Made by a program: the position numbers and the translations under genes. From contig SCQQ01000121.1 of NCBI GenBank assembly GCA_004299095.1, forward strand, positions 1-64,000: 64,000 nt of DNA, given 5' to 3'. The notes below the pieces were generated by a model. It saw only the letters and a list, made by a program, of their open reading frames with translations. It was not told the origin of the DNA and did no database searches. The DNA comes from Burkholderiaceae bacterium. Its GTDB lineage: Bacteria > Pseudomonadota > Gammaproteobacteria > Burkholderiales > Burkholderiaceae_C. Of this stretch, positions 34,064-42,686 are shown piece after piece (within the stretch, counting starts at the first letter, position 1; every line of letters begins with the position of its first letter).

Positions 34064-34840
34064 ATGCTCTACCTGCTTTCCCCGGCAAAGTCGCTGGACT
34101 ACGAGACGCCCGTGCCCGCGGGTGTCGAGCGCACCAAACCCCTGTTTGCGCGGCAGTCTGAAGAGCTCATCCGGGTGCTGCGCACGCAGTCCGTGCGCAA
34201 GATCGGGGCGCTCATGAAGATCAGCGATCGCCTGGCGGAGCTCAATGTCGAGCGCTACCACGCCTGGCGCGCCAGGCCGACGGCGCAGAGCGTGCGGCAA
34301 GCCGCCTACGCGTTCAATGGCGACGTGTACGAGGGCCTGCAAATCCGCACACTGACAAAGAAAGAACGCGACTGGGTGCAGCAGCACGTGTGCATCCTGA
34401 GCGGCCTGTACGGCGTGTTGCGCCCGCTGGACGCGATTCAGCCCTACCGGCTGGAAATGGGCATCCGCCTCAAGACCGATCGCGGCGCGGACCTGTACCA
34501 CTTCTGGGGCGCCGGCATTGCCGAGCATTTGAACCAACGCCTGGCGGGCAGCAAGGATCCGATCGTCGTCAACCTGGCGTCGCAGGAGTACGTCAGGTCC
34601 GTGGATCGCAAGGCGCTGGAAGCGCGCGTGCTGGATTGCGTTTTCGAGGATTGGAAGAACGGGCGTTACAAGATCATCGGCTTCTACGCCAAGCGTGCCC
34701 GCGGTCTGATGGCGCGTTACGCGGCGCAGCATCGCGTGACGTCGGAGGCCGGCTTGCACGGCTTCGATCTGGAAGGCTATCGCCTGGCCGAAGACGCCTG
34801 CGGCGAAGATCGCCTGGTATTTCGCCGCCGCATCGAGTGA
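34064..34840 (+). CDS. yaaA: Peroxide stress protein YaaA
   Basis: YaaA (DUF328) lowers free intracellular iron during hydrogen-peroxide stress and binds DNA; its biochemical action is not settled. The 258-residue protein has the normal length and opens MLYLLSPAKSLDYETP. SGLYGVLRPLDAIQPYRLEMG near residue 110 is the hallmark segment, followed by VVNLASQEY and FYAKRARGLMARY. ATG 34064 is chosen because the upstream extension is not family-like. It is followed four bases later by the oxygenase gene. Confidence 0.94.
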   Translation: MLYLLSPAKSLDYETPVPAGVERTKPLFARQSEELIRVLRTQSVRKIGALMKISDRLAELNVERYHAWRARPTAQSVRQAAYAFNGDVYEGLQIRTLTKKERDWVQQHVCILSGLYGVLRPLDAIQPYRLEMGIRLKTDRGADLYHFWGAGIAEHLNQRLAGSKDPIVVNLASQEYVRSVDRKALEARVLDCVFEDWKNGRYKIIGFYAKRARGLMARYAAQHRVTSEAGLHGFDLEGYRLAEDACGEDRLVFRRRIE

Positions 34841-34844
34841 CGTG

Positions 34845-35696
34845 ATGCCCCAGCAAGCCAGCCCCGAGCTGTACCAATGGATAGCCGCGCAGGCGCGCGC
34901 CGGCGTCACGGCGCAGGGCGTGCTGGATGCGCTCAAGGCGGCCGGCTGGGAAGAGGGCACCGCCATCGCCGCCATGGAGGAAGCGGCGCGCCGCTACCAG
35001 CATCCGGGCACGACCGCGCAACCCGAACTGCCGCCCGCGGCCGCGGTGCCGGAACCCGATCTGGCCGATTCACCTTTGTACGTCGACGCTGGCGACCGCC
35101 GCGTCGCGGTGCTCGGCGGCCTGGCCGCGCCGCGCGTGGTGATATTCGGCAGCCTGCTGTCGGACGACGAGTGCGCAGCGTTGATTGCCGCGGCGCGGCC
35201 GCGCCTGGCGCGCTCGCAAACCGTGGTGACGTCGACCGGTGGCACCGAAGTGAACCAGGTGCGCACCAGCCGCGGCATGTTTTTCGAACGCGGCGAAAGC
35301 GAACTGGTGCGGCGCATCGAGCAGCGCATCGCCCGGCTGCTGCGCTGGCCGCTGGAAAACGGCGAAGGCCTGCAGGTGCTGCATTACGTGCCGGGCACCG
35401 AATACAAGCCGCACTACGACTATTTCGACCCCGATGCGGCCGGTACACCCGCGATCCTGCGGCGCGGCGGCCAGCGTGTGGCGACGCTGGTGATGTACCT
35501 GAACGAGCCGGAAAAAGGCGGCGCCACGGCGTTTCCCGACGTGCATTTCAAAGTCGCGCCCAAGCGCGGCAATGCCGTTTTCTTCAGTTACGAGCGGCCG
35601 CACCCGAGCACCCATACGCTGCACGCCGGCATGCCCGTGATCGCCGGCGAGAAATGGATCGCCACCAAGTGGCTGCGCGAGCGCGAATTTGTCTGA
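34845..35696 (+). CDS. 2OG-Fe(II) oxygenase, prolyl 4-hydroxylase-like
   Basis: A 283-residue dioxygenase that uses Fe(II) and 2-oxoglutarate to hydroxylate a protein or peptide. Residues 1-50 form a helical module (QWIAAQARAGVTAQGVLDAL). The jelly-roll catalytic domain starts near 95. Iron ligands are visible as YKPHYDYFD near residue 190 (HxD) and THTLHAGMPV near 262 (distal His), with the 2OG-binding lysine in EKWIATKWLRER. RTSRGMFFERGE is a typical P4H segment. The substrate is unknown. A GTG lies one codon before ATG 34845. Confidence 0.9.
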   Translation: MPQQASPELYQWIAAQARAGVTAQGVLDALKAAGWEEGTAIAAMEEAARRYQHPGTTAQPELPPAAAVPEPDLADSPLYVDAGDRRVAVLGGLAAPRVVIFGSLLSDDECAALIAAARPRLARSQTVVTSTGGTEVNQVRTSRGMFFERGESELVRRIEQRIARLLRWPLENGEGLQVLHYVPGTEYKPHYDYFDPDAAGTPAILRRGGQRVATLVMYLNEPEKGGATAFPDVHFKVAPKRGNAVFFSYERPHPSTHTLHAGMPVIAGEKWIATKWLREREFV

Positions 35697-36528
35697 GAGC
35701 GCACAGCGGCGCGGCGCTGATCCGGCCGCCATCCTGAACCAGCTCACCCGGGTGCGCGCCTGGGCGCCGGGTGTGTTGAGCCACCCGTGGCGCTGGCTGC
35801 TGGGCTGGTGGTTTGCCCTGTTCGTGGGCGCGCAACTGGCGGTGCTGGCGTTCTCGCCTTCGAGCTATCGTCGTGGCTCGGTGGCGCGTGGCCTGCTGCA
35901 GGTGCACGAGGCGGCGGGCCGCAGCCTGCTCGGTTTCACGCTGCTGATGGCGCTCTTCAATCTGGTCGTGATCCACATCCTGGTGGTCACGGCGAACGCC
36001 TACGGCTTGGCGGCGTTCGCGCTGGACGCGGTGGTGCGCGTGCTGGTGCTGGAACTGATTCCGCTGGCCGCGCCGCTGTACGTCGCGGTCAATTATTCGA
36101 TTCCCGCAGGTTCCGAGTTGCGCCGTGCGCGGCAAGGCGGGGCGTTCGCGCGCTTGACCGCACAGGGGCTGGATCCGCTTAGCCGCGAAGTCCTGCCGCG
36201 CGTGCTCGGCGGTCTTTCCGCGGTCGTCTTGTTGGCTGCCGTGAGCTGCGTCATTTCGTTGCTGCTGGCGTACTTTTCGATTTATGGTTTCACCTGGGCG
36301 GCGATCGCGCCCTACAGCCATGCGGTCGGGCAAATTTTCGGTCCCACGGTGACGCTGATTTTCTGCCTCAAGACAGTCTTGTTTGCGCTGACCGCCATCC
36401 TGTTGCCGCTGGTGCACGGCCTTGGCGCCGACGCCACACGAACGCACTTTGAAGTGCGCGGCCTGGTGCAAATGCTGGCCCTCATGCTGCTGATCGAAAT
36501 CCTGTCGCTGGTGGGCAACTATTACTGA
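35689..36528 (+). CDS. MlaE-type ABC transporter permease (divergent)
   Basis: A 279-residue inner-membrane protein with five to six hydrophobic segments. VLVLELIPLAAPLYVAVNYSI near residue 120 corresponds to the LLRELGP..AAL..AGR segment of MlaE, the permease that moves phospholipids between membranes with an MCE protein. The next gene encodes such an MCE protein. Sequence is divergent from MlaE. TTG 35689 overlaps the oxygenase gene by 8 bases. No ATPase (MlaF type) is adjacent, so it must be encoded elsewhere or be missing. Confidence 0.75.
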   Translation: MSESAQRRGADPAAILNQLTRVRAWAPGVLSHPWRWLLGWWFALFVGAQLAVLAFSPSSYRRGSVARGLLQVHEAAGRSLLGFTLLMALFNLVVIHILVVTANAYGLAAFALDAVVRVLVLELIPLAAPLYVAVNYSIPAGSELRRARQGGAFARLTAQGLDPLSREVLPRVLGGLSAVVLLAAVSCVISLLLAYFSIYGFTWAAIAPYSHAVGQIFGPTVTLIFCLKTVLFALTAILLPLVHGLGADATRTHFEVRGLVQMLALMLLIEILSLVGNYY

Positions 36529-36532
36529 AGGG

Positions 36533-37540
36533 ATGACTGAAGGAATGCCGGAGCCGATGGACGAGCACCAAGCCGCCGCGACGCCGCGCGCCGACAGCGC
36601 CGAGGTCGGCCGTGGCGTACAAATCCGTGCCCTGCTGCTGCTCGCGCTGATGGCGTTCGTGCTGGTGGTCACCGCGCTCTATCTGATGTGGGCGCGCGGC
36701 GCGTTCGAGGCCACGCAGCCGCTGTATCTGACCACCGATGATTCCGACGGCGTGTCGGTCGGCATGGATCTGACTTTTTCCGGTTTCCCCATCGGCCGCG
36801 TGCGCAGCATCGCGCTGTCGGATGGCGGCACGGTGCGCATCCGCGTCGATCTGGTGCGCAAGGACGCGCATTGGCTGCGCAATTCCAGCGTGTTCACGCT
36901 GGAGCGCGGTCTGGTCGGCGCCGCGCGCCTGCGCGCTTTCACCGGGGTGCCCGACGCACCGCCGCTGCCGGTGGGCGCGGTGCGGCCGGTGTTGCGCGGC
37001 GACGTGTCGGCCGAGATCCCGAGGATGGTGGCGGACGCGCGTGAGGTGTTGCAAAACGTCGCGCGATTGACCGCGGCGGATTCCGCTCTGAGCGGCACGT
37101 TGACGGAAATCGATCAATTCAGCGCGCGCCTCAACGGTGAGCGCGGCGGGCTCTTGACCACGCTCACCGGGCGGGAGGCCGACGCCAGGCGGGTGGGCGA
37201 GCTGCTGGACCACGTCGATAGCTTGGTGACGAATTTGAATCGCACCGTGATCCGCGCCGACGGCCAGCTACTCGGCAAGAAGGGCCTGGTGGCCGATACG
37301 CAGGCTTCGGTGCGGCAGATCAATGCCCTGTTGGCCGATACGCGCAAGAGCCTGGTCCAGGTCGACGCCGTGCTGAAAAATACCCAGGCCATCAGCGGCA
37401 ATGTGCGTGACGCCACCACCGATTTGAGTGCGCTGCGCGCCCAGGTCGAAACCAACCTGAACAAGATCGACGGGATGATCGGCGCGATCAACCAGAAATG
37501 GCCGTTCGCACCCAAGGAAAAAGAGGTGACGCTGCCATGA
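36533..37540 (+). CDS. MlaD/MCE-domain lipid-transport protein
   Basis: A 335-residue protein anchored by one helix (LLLLALMAFVLVVTALYLMW, about residues 33-55) with its bulk in the periplasm. The single MCE domain follows: PLYLTTDDSDGVSVGMDLTFSGFPIGRVRSI, then VRIRVDLV. After residue 165 comes a long helical region rich in heptads (LNRTVIRADGQLLGKKG, VRQINALLADTRKSLVQVD), probably a coiled coil or helical tube as in YebT/PqiB-like or LetB-type carriers. It forms a set with the permease upstream and the lipoprotein downstream. Confidence 0.88.
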   Translation: MTEGMPEPMDEHQAAATPRADSAEVGRGVQIRALLLLALMAFVLVVTALYLMWARGAFEATQPLYLTTDDSDGVSVGMDLTFSGFPIGRVRSIALSDGGTVRIRVDLVRKDAHWLRNSSVFTLERGLVGAARLRAFTGVPDAPPLPVGAVRPVLRGDVSAEIPRMVADAREVLQNVARLTAADSALSGTLTEIDQFSARLNGERGGLLTTLTGREADARRVGELLDHVDSLVTNLNRTVIRADGQLLGKKGLVADTQASVRQINALLADTRKSLVQVDAVLKNTQAISGNVRDATTDLSALRAQVETNLNKIDGMIGAINQKWPFAPKEKEVTLP

Positions 37541-38193
37541 GCGCGCGCCTTGCGTTGCCCGCGCTCGCGCTCGCGCTGGTTGCCGCGTGTTCCACCGGGC
37601 CCGCGGTGCCGGATTGGCGCTTGAACGCGGCCGGCCACGTCGATCGCTACCGCAGCGCTTGGCTGGAAGGCAACGAGCGCGTGGCGGCCATTGAGTTTCA
37701 GGCGGCACGCGGCGAGACTGCGCGCACCGGCCGCCCCGATTGGGTGGCGCGGGTGGAGCTGAACCGTTGCGCCGTGCGCGTGGCCAGCCTGGATTTTTCG
37801 CCGTGTGCCGGCTTCGACACGCTGGCCGCCGATGCCACGCCCGAGGAGCGCGCTTATGCGCGCTATCTGGCCGGGCAGGCCGGCGCGGCCGACGTGGCGC
37901 TGCTGCCCGCGTCGCAGCGCGCCGTTGCCGCCGGTCAGAGCGACTTGGACGCGATCGACGACCCGCTTGCGCGCCTGGTGGCCGCCGGTGTGTTGTTGCG
38001 GCGGGAGCGCATCACGCCGCTGCAAGTCGACGAGGCGGTAGCCACCGCCTCGCGCTGGGGCTGGAGCCGGCCGCTGCTGGCGTGGCTGGGCGTGCAGCGG
38101 CGTTTGGCGGAGCAGCATGGCGATCACGCGGGCGCAGCACGCGTTCAGCGCCAGATCGATCTGGTGCGGCTTCCGGCACATCCAGCACATTGA
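37537..38193 (+). CDS. Lipoprotein of unknown function linked to the MCE system
   Basis: A 218-residue protein with a lipoprotein signal: basic start, hydrophobic LALPALALALVAAC, cysteine at residue 19 followed by STG. The mature part is Ala/Arg-rich and mostly helical, with no recognised domain. Its ATG overlaps the stop of the MCE gene (ATGA), which argues that it is the third component of this transporter, perhaps an outer-membrane or periplasmic partner. It does not look like PqiC, the usual auxiliary lipoprotein. Confidence 0.75.
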   Translation: MSARLALPALALALVAACSTGPAVPDWRLNAAGHVDRYRSAWLEGNERVAAIEFQAARGETARTGRPDWVARVELNRCAVRVASLDFSPCAGFDTLAADATPEERAYARYLAGQAGAADVALLPASQRAVAAGQSDLDAIDDPLARLVAAGVLLRRERITPLQVDEAVATASRWGWSRPLLAWLGVQRRLAEQHGDHAGAARVQRQIDLVRLPAHPAH

Positions 38194-38236
38194 CCGACCC
38201 TATGGCGCTGCCGGACGACCTCGGTCGAATGGTTTT

Positions 38237-39211
38237 TCAGCTGAGTTCAGCGTACAGGTCCGCGTAAATCCGGTACCGGCTTGGGCCGATCGAAGCGGTT
38301 CCTGTCGCGCCGTCGACCGCCGCCATCACGGCGCAGCCGGGCTCGTGGGTGTGCGTGCAGTTGTAGAACCGGCACTGTCCCAGGTACGGTCGGAAGTCGG
38401 GCATAAGCGCCGCCAGGCCGCTGGCGGCCACGTGGTACAGGCCGAACTCCTGAAATCCCGGCGAATCGATGAGGGCGCCCGCTTTGTCGTCACCCAGCCA
38501 GTACCAGTGCGTGCGCGTGGTGGTTTGGGTGCCGGTCTTCAGCCCGCGGGAAAGCGCCCCGGTGGTGGCTGCAGCGGTCGGAACCAGGCGGTTGACCAGA
38601 GTGCTTTTGCCCACGCCGGAAGGGCCCAGGATCAACGTGGCGGCGCCTTGCAGCGTCCGTTCCAGTGCGACGAAATCGGTGCCGCCGGGATCGGACACAT
38701 GCGGTTTGAGTGCCAGGGCGAACGTGGCGTAACCCATGGTTCGGTAAGGCGCCAACTGATGCCAGGCGCCGGCGAACGGCTGCGCCAGATCCGCCTTGTT
38801 CAGCGCGATCAGCGCACGGATGCCGGCGGCTTCGCACGCGATCAACGCGCGCACCAGAAAGCGCTCGGAAAACGCCGGCTCGGCGGCGAGCACGATCAGC
38901 ACCTGGTCCAGATTGGCGGCAAACGATTTGATGCGCGTCTCGTCCTGGCGGTAGAGCTGGTTGCGGCGCGGCGACACGCGCTCGATGACGCCCTCGTCTT
39001 CGGTGGCACGCCAGATCACGCGATCGCCCACCACGGCCTCCAGCTTTTTGCCGCGTGGGTGGCACAGGCGCAGTGCGCCGTCGGGCGCTTGCACGCTGCA
39101 GTGGCGGCCGCTGGTGGATACGACCAAGCCCTCCGCGAGGTCTGGCGGAGCGGCGGGTGAATGGGCACCAGGGTGTGGCACGGGGTGATGGGTTTGGCGC
39201 TGCCGCACCAA
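38237..39211 (-). CDS. rsgA: Ribosome small subunit-dependent GTPase A
   Basis: RsgA is a circularly permuted GTPase that checks the decoding centre late in 30S maturation. The 324-residue protein has an N-terminal OB-fold (GLVVSTSGRHCSVQ). G4 appears first as ALNKADLAQPF near residue 140, then G1 LGPSGVGKSTLVNRL near 200 and G3 LIDSPGFQEFGL near 250, the permuted order. The zinc finger is CRFYNCTHTHEPGC near 285. The start is TTG 39211 or GTG 39208; no ATG is available. It lies 13 bases after the M48 protease gene, same strand. Confidence 0.93.
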   Translation of the reverse strand: MVRQRQTHHPVPHPGAHSPAAPPDLAEGLVVSTSGRHCSVQAPDGALRLCHPRGKKLEAVVGDRVIWRATEDEGVIERVSPRRNQLYRQDETRIKSFAANLDQVLIVLAAEPAFSERFLVRALIACEAAGIRALIALNKADLAQPFAGAWHQLAPYRTMGYATFALALKPHVSDPGGTDFVALERTLQGAATLILGPSGVGKSTLVNRLVPTAAATTGALSRGLKTGTQTTTRTHWYWLGDDKAGALIDSPGFQEFGLYHVAASGLAALMPDFRPYLGQCRFYNCTHTHEPGCAVMAAVDGATGTASIGPSRYRIYADLYAELS

Positions 39212-39224
39212 ACCAGCGGCAGGA

Positions 39225-40550
39225 TCAGGTGGCTTGCGTGGCGGCGTGCGATATGCGGGCGGCGGCCGCGCGCAGGTGCGCGAGGCGCTCTTCCGCCGGC
39301 GGATGCGAATAGTAGAAGCGCACGTACCACGGATCGGGCGTGAGCGTGCTGGCGTTGTCCTTGTGCAGCTTGATGAGCGCCTGGCTCAAGTGCTCTGGCC
39401 CGGTCTGCTCGACCGAATAGGCGTCGGCCTCGAATTCGTGCTTGCGCGAAAAATACGACATCAGCGGCGTGAGGAACAGGCCGAACACCGGCGCCACCAG
39501 CATGAAAAGCAACAGCGCGAGCGCGTTGTTGGGCACGTCGCCTCCCAGCAGCGCGGGCATGTTGGGTGCCACGCCCAGCCCGGCGTAAAACCAGATCTGG
39601 TTCGCCAGCCAGCCGAGGATCGCGAGGCCGATCAGGCTCATCACGAACAGGCCGATGATGTGCTTCAGCACGTGCCGGCGCTTGTAGTGGCCGAGCTCAT
39701 GCGCCAGCACGGCTTCTACTTCGGGCGGGTCGAGCTGCCTCAGCAGGGTGTCGAAAAACACCACGCGCTTGGCCGCGCCAAAGCCGGTGAAATAGGCGTT
39801 GCCGTGGGCACTGCGGCGGCTGCCGTCCATGACGAACAGGCCCTTGGCGGCAAAACCGCAGCGCGCCATCAACTGCTCGACGCGCCCTTTCAGTGCCTCG
39901 TCCTGCAGCGGCTCGAACTTGTTGAAGAGCGGCGCGATCAGCGTGGGGTAGATCACCAGCATCAGCAGGCTGAACGCCATCCACGCGCCCCAGGTCCAGA
40001 GCCACCACCATTCGCCGGTGACCTGCATGAGCCACAGCACCAGCGCGGCCAGCGGCAGGCCGATCGCCAGGCCGAGCAGCGTCGACTTGGCCAGATCCGC
40101 GAACCAGATGCGCCACGTCATGTGGTTGAAGCCGAAGCGTTCCTCGATCACGAACGTCTGGTAAAGCGTGGCGGGCAAGTCGATCAGGCCGCTGATGATC
40201 GCGAACGCCGCCAGCAGCGCGAGCGGCTGCAACAGTGGCCGCGGGCCGATCCAGTGCAGCAGCAGGCCGTTCAGGGCGTCCAGCCCGCCCAGCAAGGTCC
40301 AGCCCAGCAGCACGGCGAGCGACACGATCAGTTCGACGAAGCCGAAGCGCAGCTTGGCGACGGTGTAGTTGGCCGCGCGCTGGTGCGTGGCGAGCGGGAT
40401 GGTTTCCTGGAACTCGGCGGGAACCGCGTCGCGATGGCGCGCCACGGCACGGATCTGGCGCGACGCCAGCCAGACGCGCGTGACGGCGTAGGCGATCAGC
40501 GCGATGGAAAAAACGAGGGTGGCCAGCTCGGCTGGGGTGGTGGCGGTCAT
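39225..40550 (-). CDS. M48-family zinc metallopeptidase, Ste24/CAAX protease 1-like
   Basis: An integral-membrane protease of 441 residues with about seven hydrophobic segments. VLAHELGHYKRRH near residue 280 gives the HExxH zinc motif, and RKHEFEADAYSVEQTG near 363 gives the third ligand (ExxxD). FNHMTWRIWFADLAKS and NAYFTGFGAAKRVVFFDTLL are typical of the Ste24 group. Bacterial members probably degrade or process membrane proteins; no prenylated substrates are known. ATG 40550. It likely shares a transcript with rsgA. Confidence 0.92.
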   Translation of the reverse strand: MTATTPAELATLVFSIALIAYAVTRVWLASRQIRAVARHRDAVPAEFQETIPLATHQRAANYTVAKLRFGFVELIVSLAVLLGWTLLGGLDALNGLLLHWIGPRPLLQPLALLAAFAIISGLIDLPATLYQTFVIEERFGFNHMTWRIWFADLAKSTLLGLAIGLPLAALVLWLMQVTGEWWWLWTWGAWMAFSLLMLVIYPTLIAPLFNKFEPLQDEALKGRVEQLMARCGFAAKGLFVMDGSRRSAHGNAYFTGFGAAKRVVFFDTLLRQLDPPEVEAVLAHELGHYKRRHVLKHIIGLFVMSLIGLAILGWLANQIWFYAGLGVAPNMPALLGGDVPNNALALLLFMLVAPVFGLFLTPLMSYFSRKHEFEADAYSVEQTGPEHLSQALIKLHKDNASTLTPDPWYVRFYYSHPPAEERLAHLRAAAARISHAATQAT

Positions 40551-40665
40551 GGAATCGATGGGTTGCGAAGGGCAGGGCCCGGTTGTGCGGCGGAACCGGA
40601 CCGGGCCGGCGGAATGGCGTCGAGCTTACCCGCTTTGCCGTGCGCTTCCCCGCGGAAGTCCGGTG

Positions 40666-41511
40666 TCAAAGCGGTCCGAGCATGCCGGCCAGCACGTCCG
40701 GGCGCGGCATGCCATTCACGCGTTGCACCAAGCCGTCCTTGTCCTTGTCCTTGTACAGGATGCCCGGCGTGCCCTGAAAGCCCAGCTCCGCCATCAGCGC
40801 CTGATTGGCGTCGAGTTGCTTGCGGACGTCGGCGGGCACGTTCGGCGCGGGCTTGATGCCGCCGGCTTGAAAGTTGTGCTCGTTGCTGGCGAGCGCTGCG
40901 GTCGGATCCTTGGCGCTCAAAATGGCGGCGGCCTTGGTGCTGCTGTTTTCGCGGATCACGCCGACCATGACGTGGCGCAGTTGCACTTTGCCGGCATCGA
41001 CCCACGGGCGCGCGGCTTCCCAGAAGCGGTTGCAGTACGGGCAATTCGGATCGCTGAAGGCGTAGACGATGCGCGGCGCGCTCGCCTTGCCGTCGGGCAC
41101 CCAGGTGGCGCTCGCCAATTGCTTCCAGATGGCGTCGCTCATCGGTTGGGCGGCCAGTTCGTCTACTTTTTCGGCGTCCAGATTGCGGCCCTTGGCATCG
41201 ATGCGGCTGCCGACGATGGCGTTGCCGTCCGGCGTCACGTAGATCGCGATCGGTTGCTGGCCGGCCACGGCGGCAAAAGCGCGCACGTCGGCGCCGGCTT
41301 TGAACTCCCGCACGTGCGCCAGGCCCTGCTGCTGCATGGTCTGGATGATCGGCGGCAGCGCCTTGTCGGCAGCCTGCGCGACGGGCGCCAGGGTCAAGAG
41401 CGCGGCGAGCACCGCAGGCGGCAAACACAGTTTTTGGAATCCCCGATCAAGCCACGCGCGGCACGTGCATCGTGCTCTTGGGCGATCTGCCGCGTTGCAA
41501 ATCCTCGCCAT
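40666..41511 (-). CDS. Thiol:disulfide interchange protein, DsbC/DsbG-like
   Basis: A periplasmic disulfide isomerase or reductase, kept reduced by DsbD, which is encoded nearby. The mature part has an N-terminal dimerisation domain (PPIIQTMQQQGLAHVREF), a linker helix and a thioredoxin domain with YAFSDPNCPYCNRFWEAARP, the CPYC active site. cis-Pro is in GFQGTPGILYKD near the end. A signal peptide is present (KLCLPPAVLAALLTLAPVAQAA), but the residues before it are unusual, so the true start may lie downstream of ATG 41511. The upstream region shares the strand with the TlpA-like gene. Confidence 0.85.
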   Translation of the reverse strand: MARICNAADRPRARCTCRAWLDRGFQKLCLPPAVLAALLTLAPVAQAADKALPPIIQTMQQQGLAHVREFKAGADVRAFAAVAGQQPIAIYVTPDGNAIVGSRIDAKGRNLDAEKVDELAAQPMSDAIWKQLASATWVPDGKASAPRIVYAFSDPNCPYCNRFWEAARPWVDAGKVQLRHVMVGVIRENSSTKAAAILSAKDPTAALASNEHNFQAGGIKPAPNVPADVRKQLDANQALMAELGFQGTPGILYKDKDKDGLVQRVNGMPRPDVLAGMLGPL

Positions 41512-41610
41512 AACCCAAGCCGTGGCTCCGGTTTGCGCCTTGCATCTCATCCCGGGATCACGCGCTCGCATCCGCGGCGAATTAATCAGAGCTTTCTCAG
41601 GCAGCACAAA

Positions 41611-42450
41611 TCACTCCTTGCGTTTCGGCGGGTTGGTGGGGGTTTGAGCGAACAACTGGCGCACGTCGTCGCGCAGGCGGGCCGAACTGATTTCGCCCAT
41701 GTGCGTTTCCAGCAGGCGGCCGTCAGGGCTATAGAACAGCGTGGTCGGCAGGCCGCGCGAGTGGACCGCATCGAGGATGGCCGACTGGTGATCCAGCAGC
41801 ACGTGCTGGAACTTCAATTTCTTGTATTTCAGGAAACTTTCGACCAGCGGCGCGTTTTCGCCCTGGTTCACCATCAGGAACGTCACGCCTGGGTACTCAT
41901 GCTGGGCGCGCTCGAGCGCCGGCATTTCGCGCTGGCACGGTGGGCACCACGTGGCCCACAGGTTGATCACCAGCGGCTTGCCGCGGTAGGTGTCGAGTGT
42001 GACCGGCTGGGCTTGCAGATTGGTGAGCGCCACTTGTGGCAACGGCGGCGCGTCGCGATTCAATACCAGCAAACCACCCTGCGCCAGCCCCCAGGCGCCC
42101 ATGCCGAGCGCGATGGCGCCCAGGAGCGGCCAGCGCAGCCGTGGCAGCGCGTGCGTGCGCCAGAGCGCGAAGACGATCGCGGCGGGCAGCCCGGCCCACC
42201 AGTAAAAGCCGCCATCACCCAGGGCGACGATGGCCATGGGCTGGACCATGTAGTCGGACCACCAGGCCGCGACATAGGCCACGCGGGCGGCGAGCAGGCC
42301 CACGACCAGCGTGTCGATCACCAGGCTCGCGGTTTTCCGGCGCTCTCCAGGTTCGTGCCGGCCGATGAAGAAGCGCGCACCCAGCCAGGCCAGGAACGCC
42401 GCCAGTGCCACGGCCACGACGTGCACCGAAAACGGGCCGATGCCGATCAT
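41611..42450 (-). CDS. TlpA-like thioredoxin with Lgt-like membrane domain
   Basis: A 279-residue fusion. Residues 1-125 form about four hydrophobic segments resembling prolipoprotein diacylglyceryl transferase (IGIGPFSVHVVAVALAAFLA; DTLVVGLLAARVAYVAAWW), but where Lgt has its HGG motif this protein has GGFYWWAG, so the transferase histidine is absent. Residues 130-279 are a periplasmic TlpA/ResA-type thioredoxin with LWATWCPPCQREMPAL near 172. It probably reduces disulfides in a specific partner such as apocytochrome. It sits between dsbD and the dsbC/G-like gene. Confidence 0.85.
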   Translation of the reverse strand: MIGIGPFSVHVVAVALAAFLAWLGARFFIGRHEPGERRKTASLVIDTLVVGLLAARVAYVAAWWSDYMVQPMAIVALGDGGFYWWAGLPAAIVFALWRTHALPRLRWPLLGAIALGMGAWGLAQGGLLVLNRDAPPLPQVALTNLQAQPVTLDTYRGKPLVINLWATWCPPCQREMPALERAQHEYPGVTFLMVNQGENAPLVESFLKYKKLKFQHVLLDHQSAILDAVHSRGLPTTLFYSPDGRLLETHMGEISSARLRDDVRQLFAQTPTNPPKRKE

Positions 42451-42571
42451 CTTAAAAACGGCAGTTGACCGCTTGCGAATTTCGCGGGAGCCGCATGAGC
42501 ATTAACAAAGGCCATTTCAATAAACCAAGCATTTCGACGAGAGCGCTACACGCTTACCAGCACCACGCTCG

Positions 42572-42643
42572 CCGCGCCACGCGGCGTTGTGCTCGTCCTT
42601 GCAGGCACTTGCCTGCGGCGTCCTCGCGCCTTGCTTGGCGCGC
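42572..42643 (+). repeat. Dispersed intergenic hairpin repeat, copy B
   Basis: Between the TlpA-like gene and dsbD, three successive hairpins: CCGCG-CCA-CGCGG (42572-42584), GCAGGC-ACTT-GCCTGC (42601-42616) and CGCGCC-TTGCTT-GGCGCG (42625-42642). The linking words GCGCCACG, GCGTT, TCGTCCTTGC and GCGTCCTCGC also occur in copy A at 12841-12907 on the other strand, where the stems differ in sequence but are again paired. Non-coding; function unknown. Confidence 0.6.
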
Positions 42644-42686
42644 CGATCGCAGCGCTGGCGAACGTGTTCAACTGTCGTTTTCAGGA

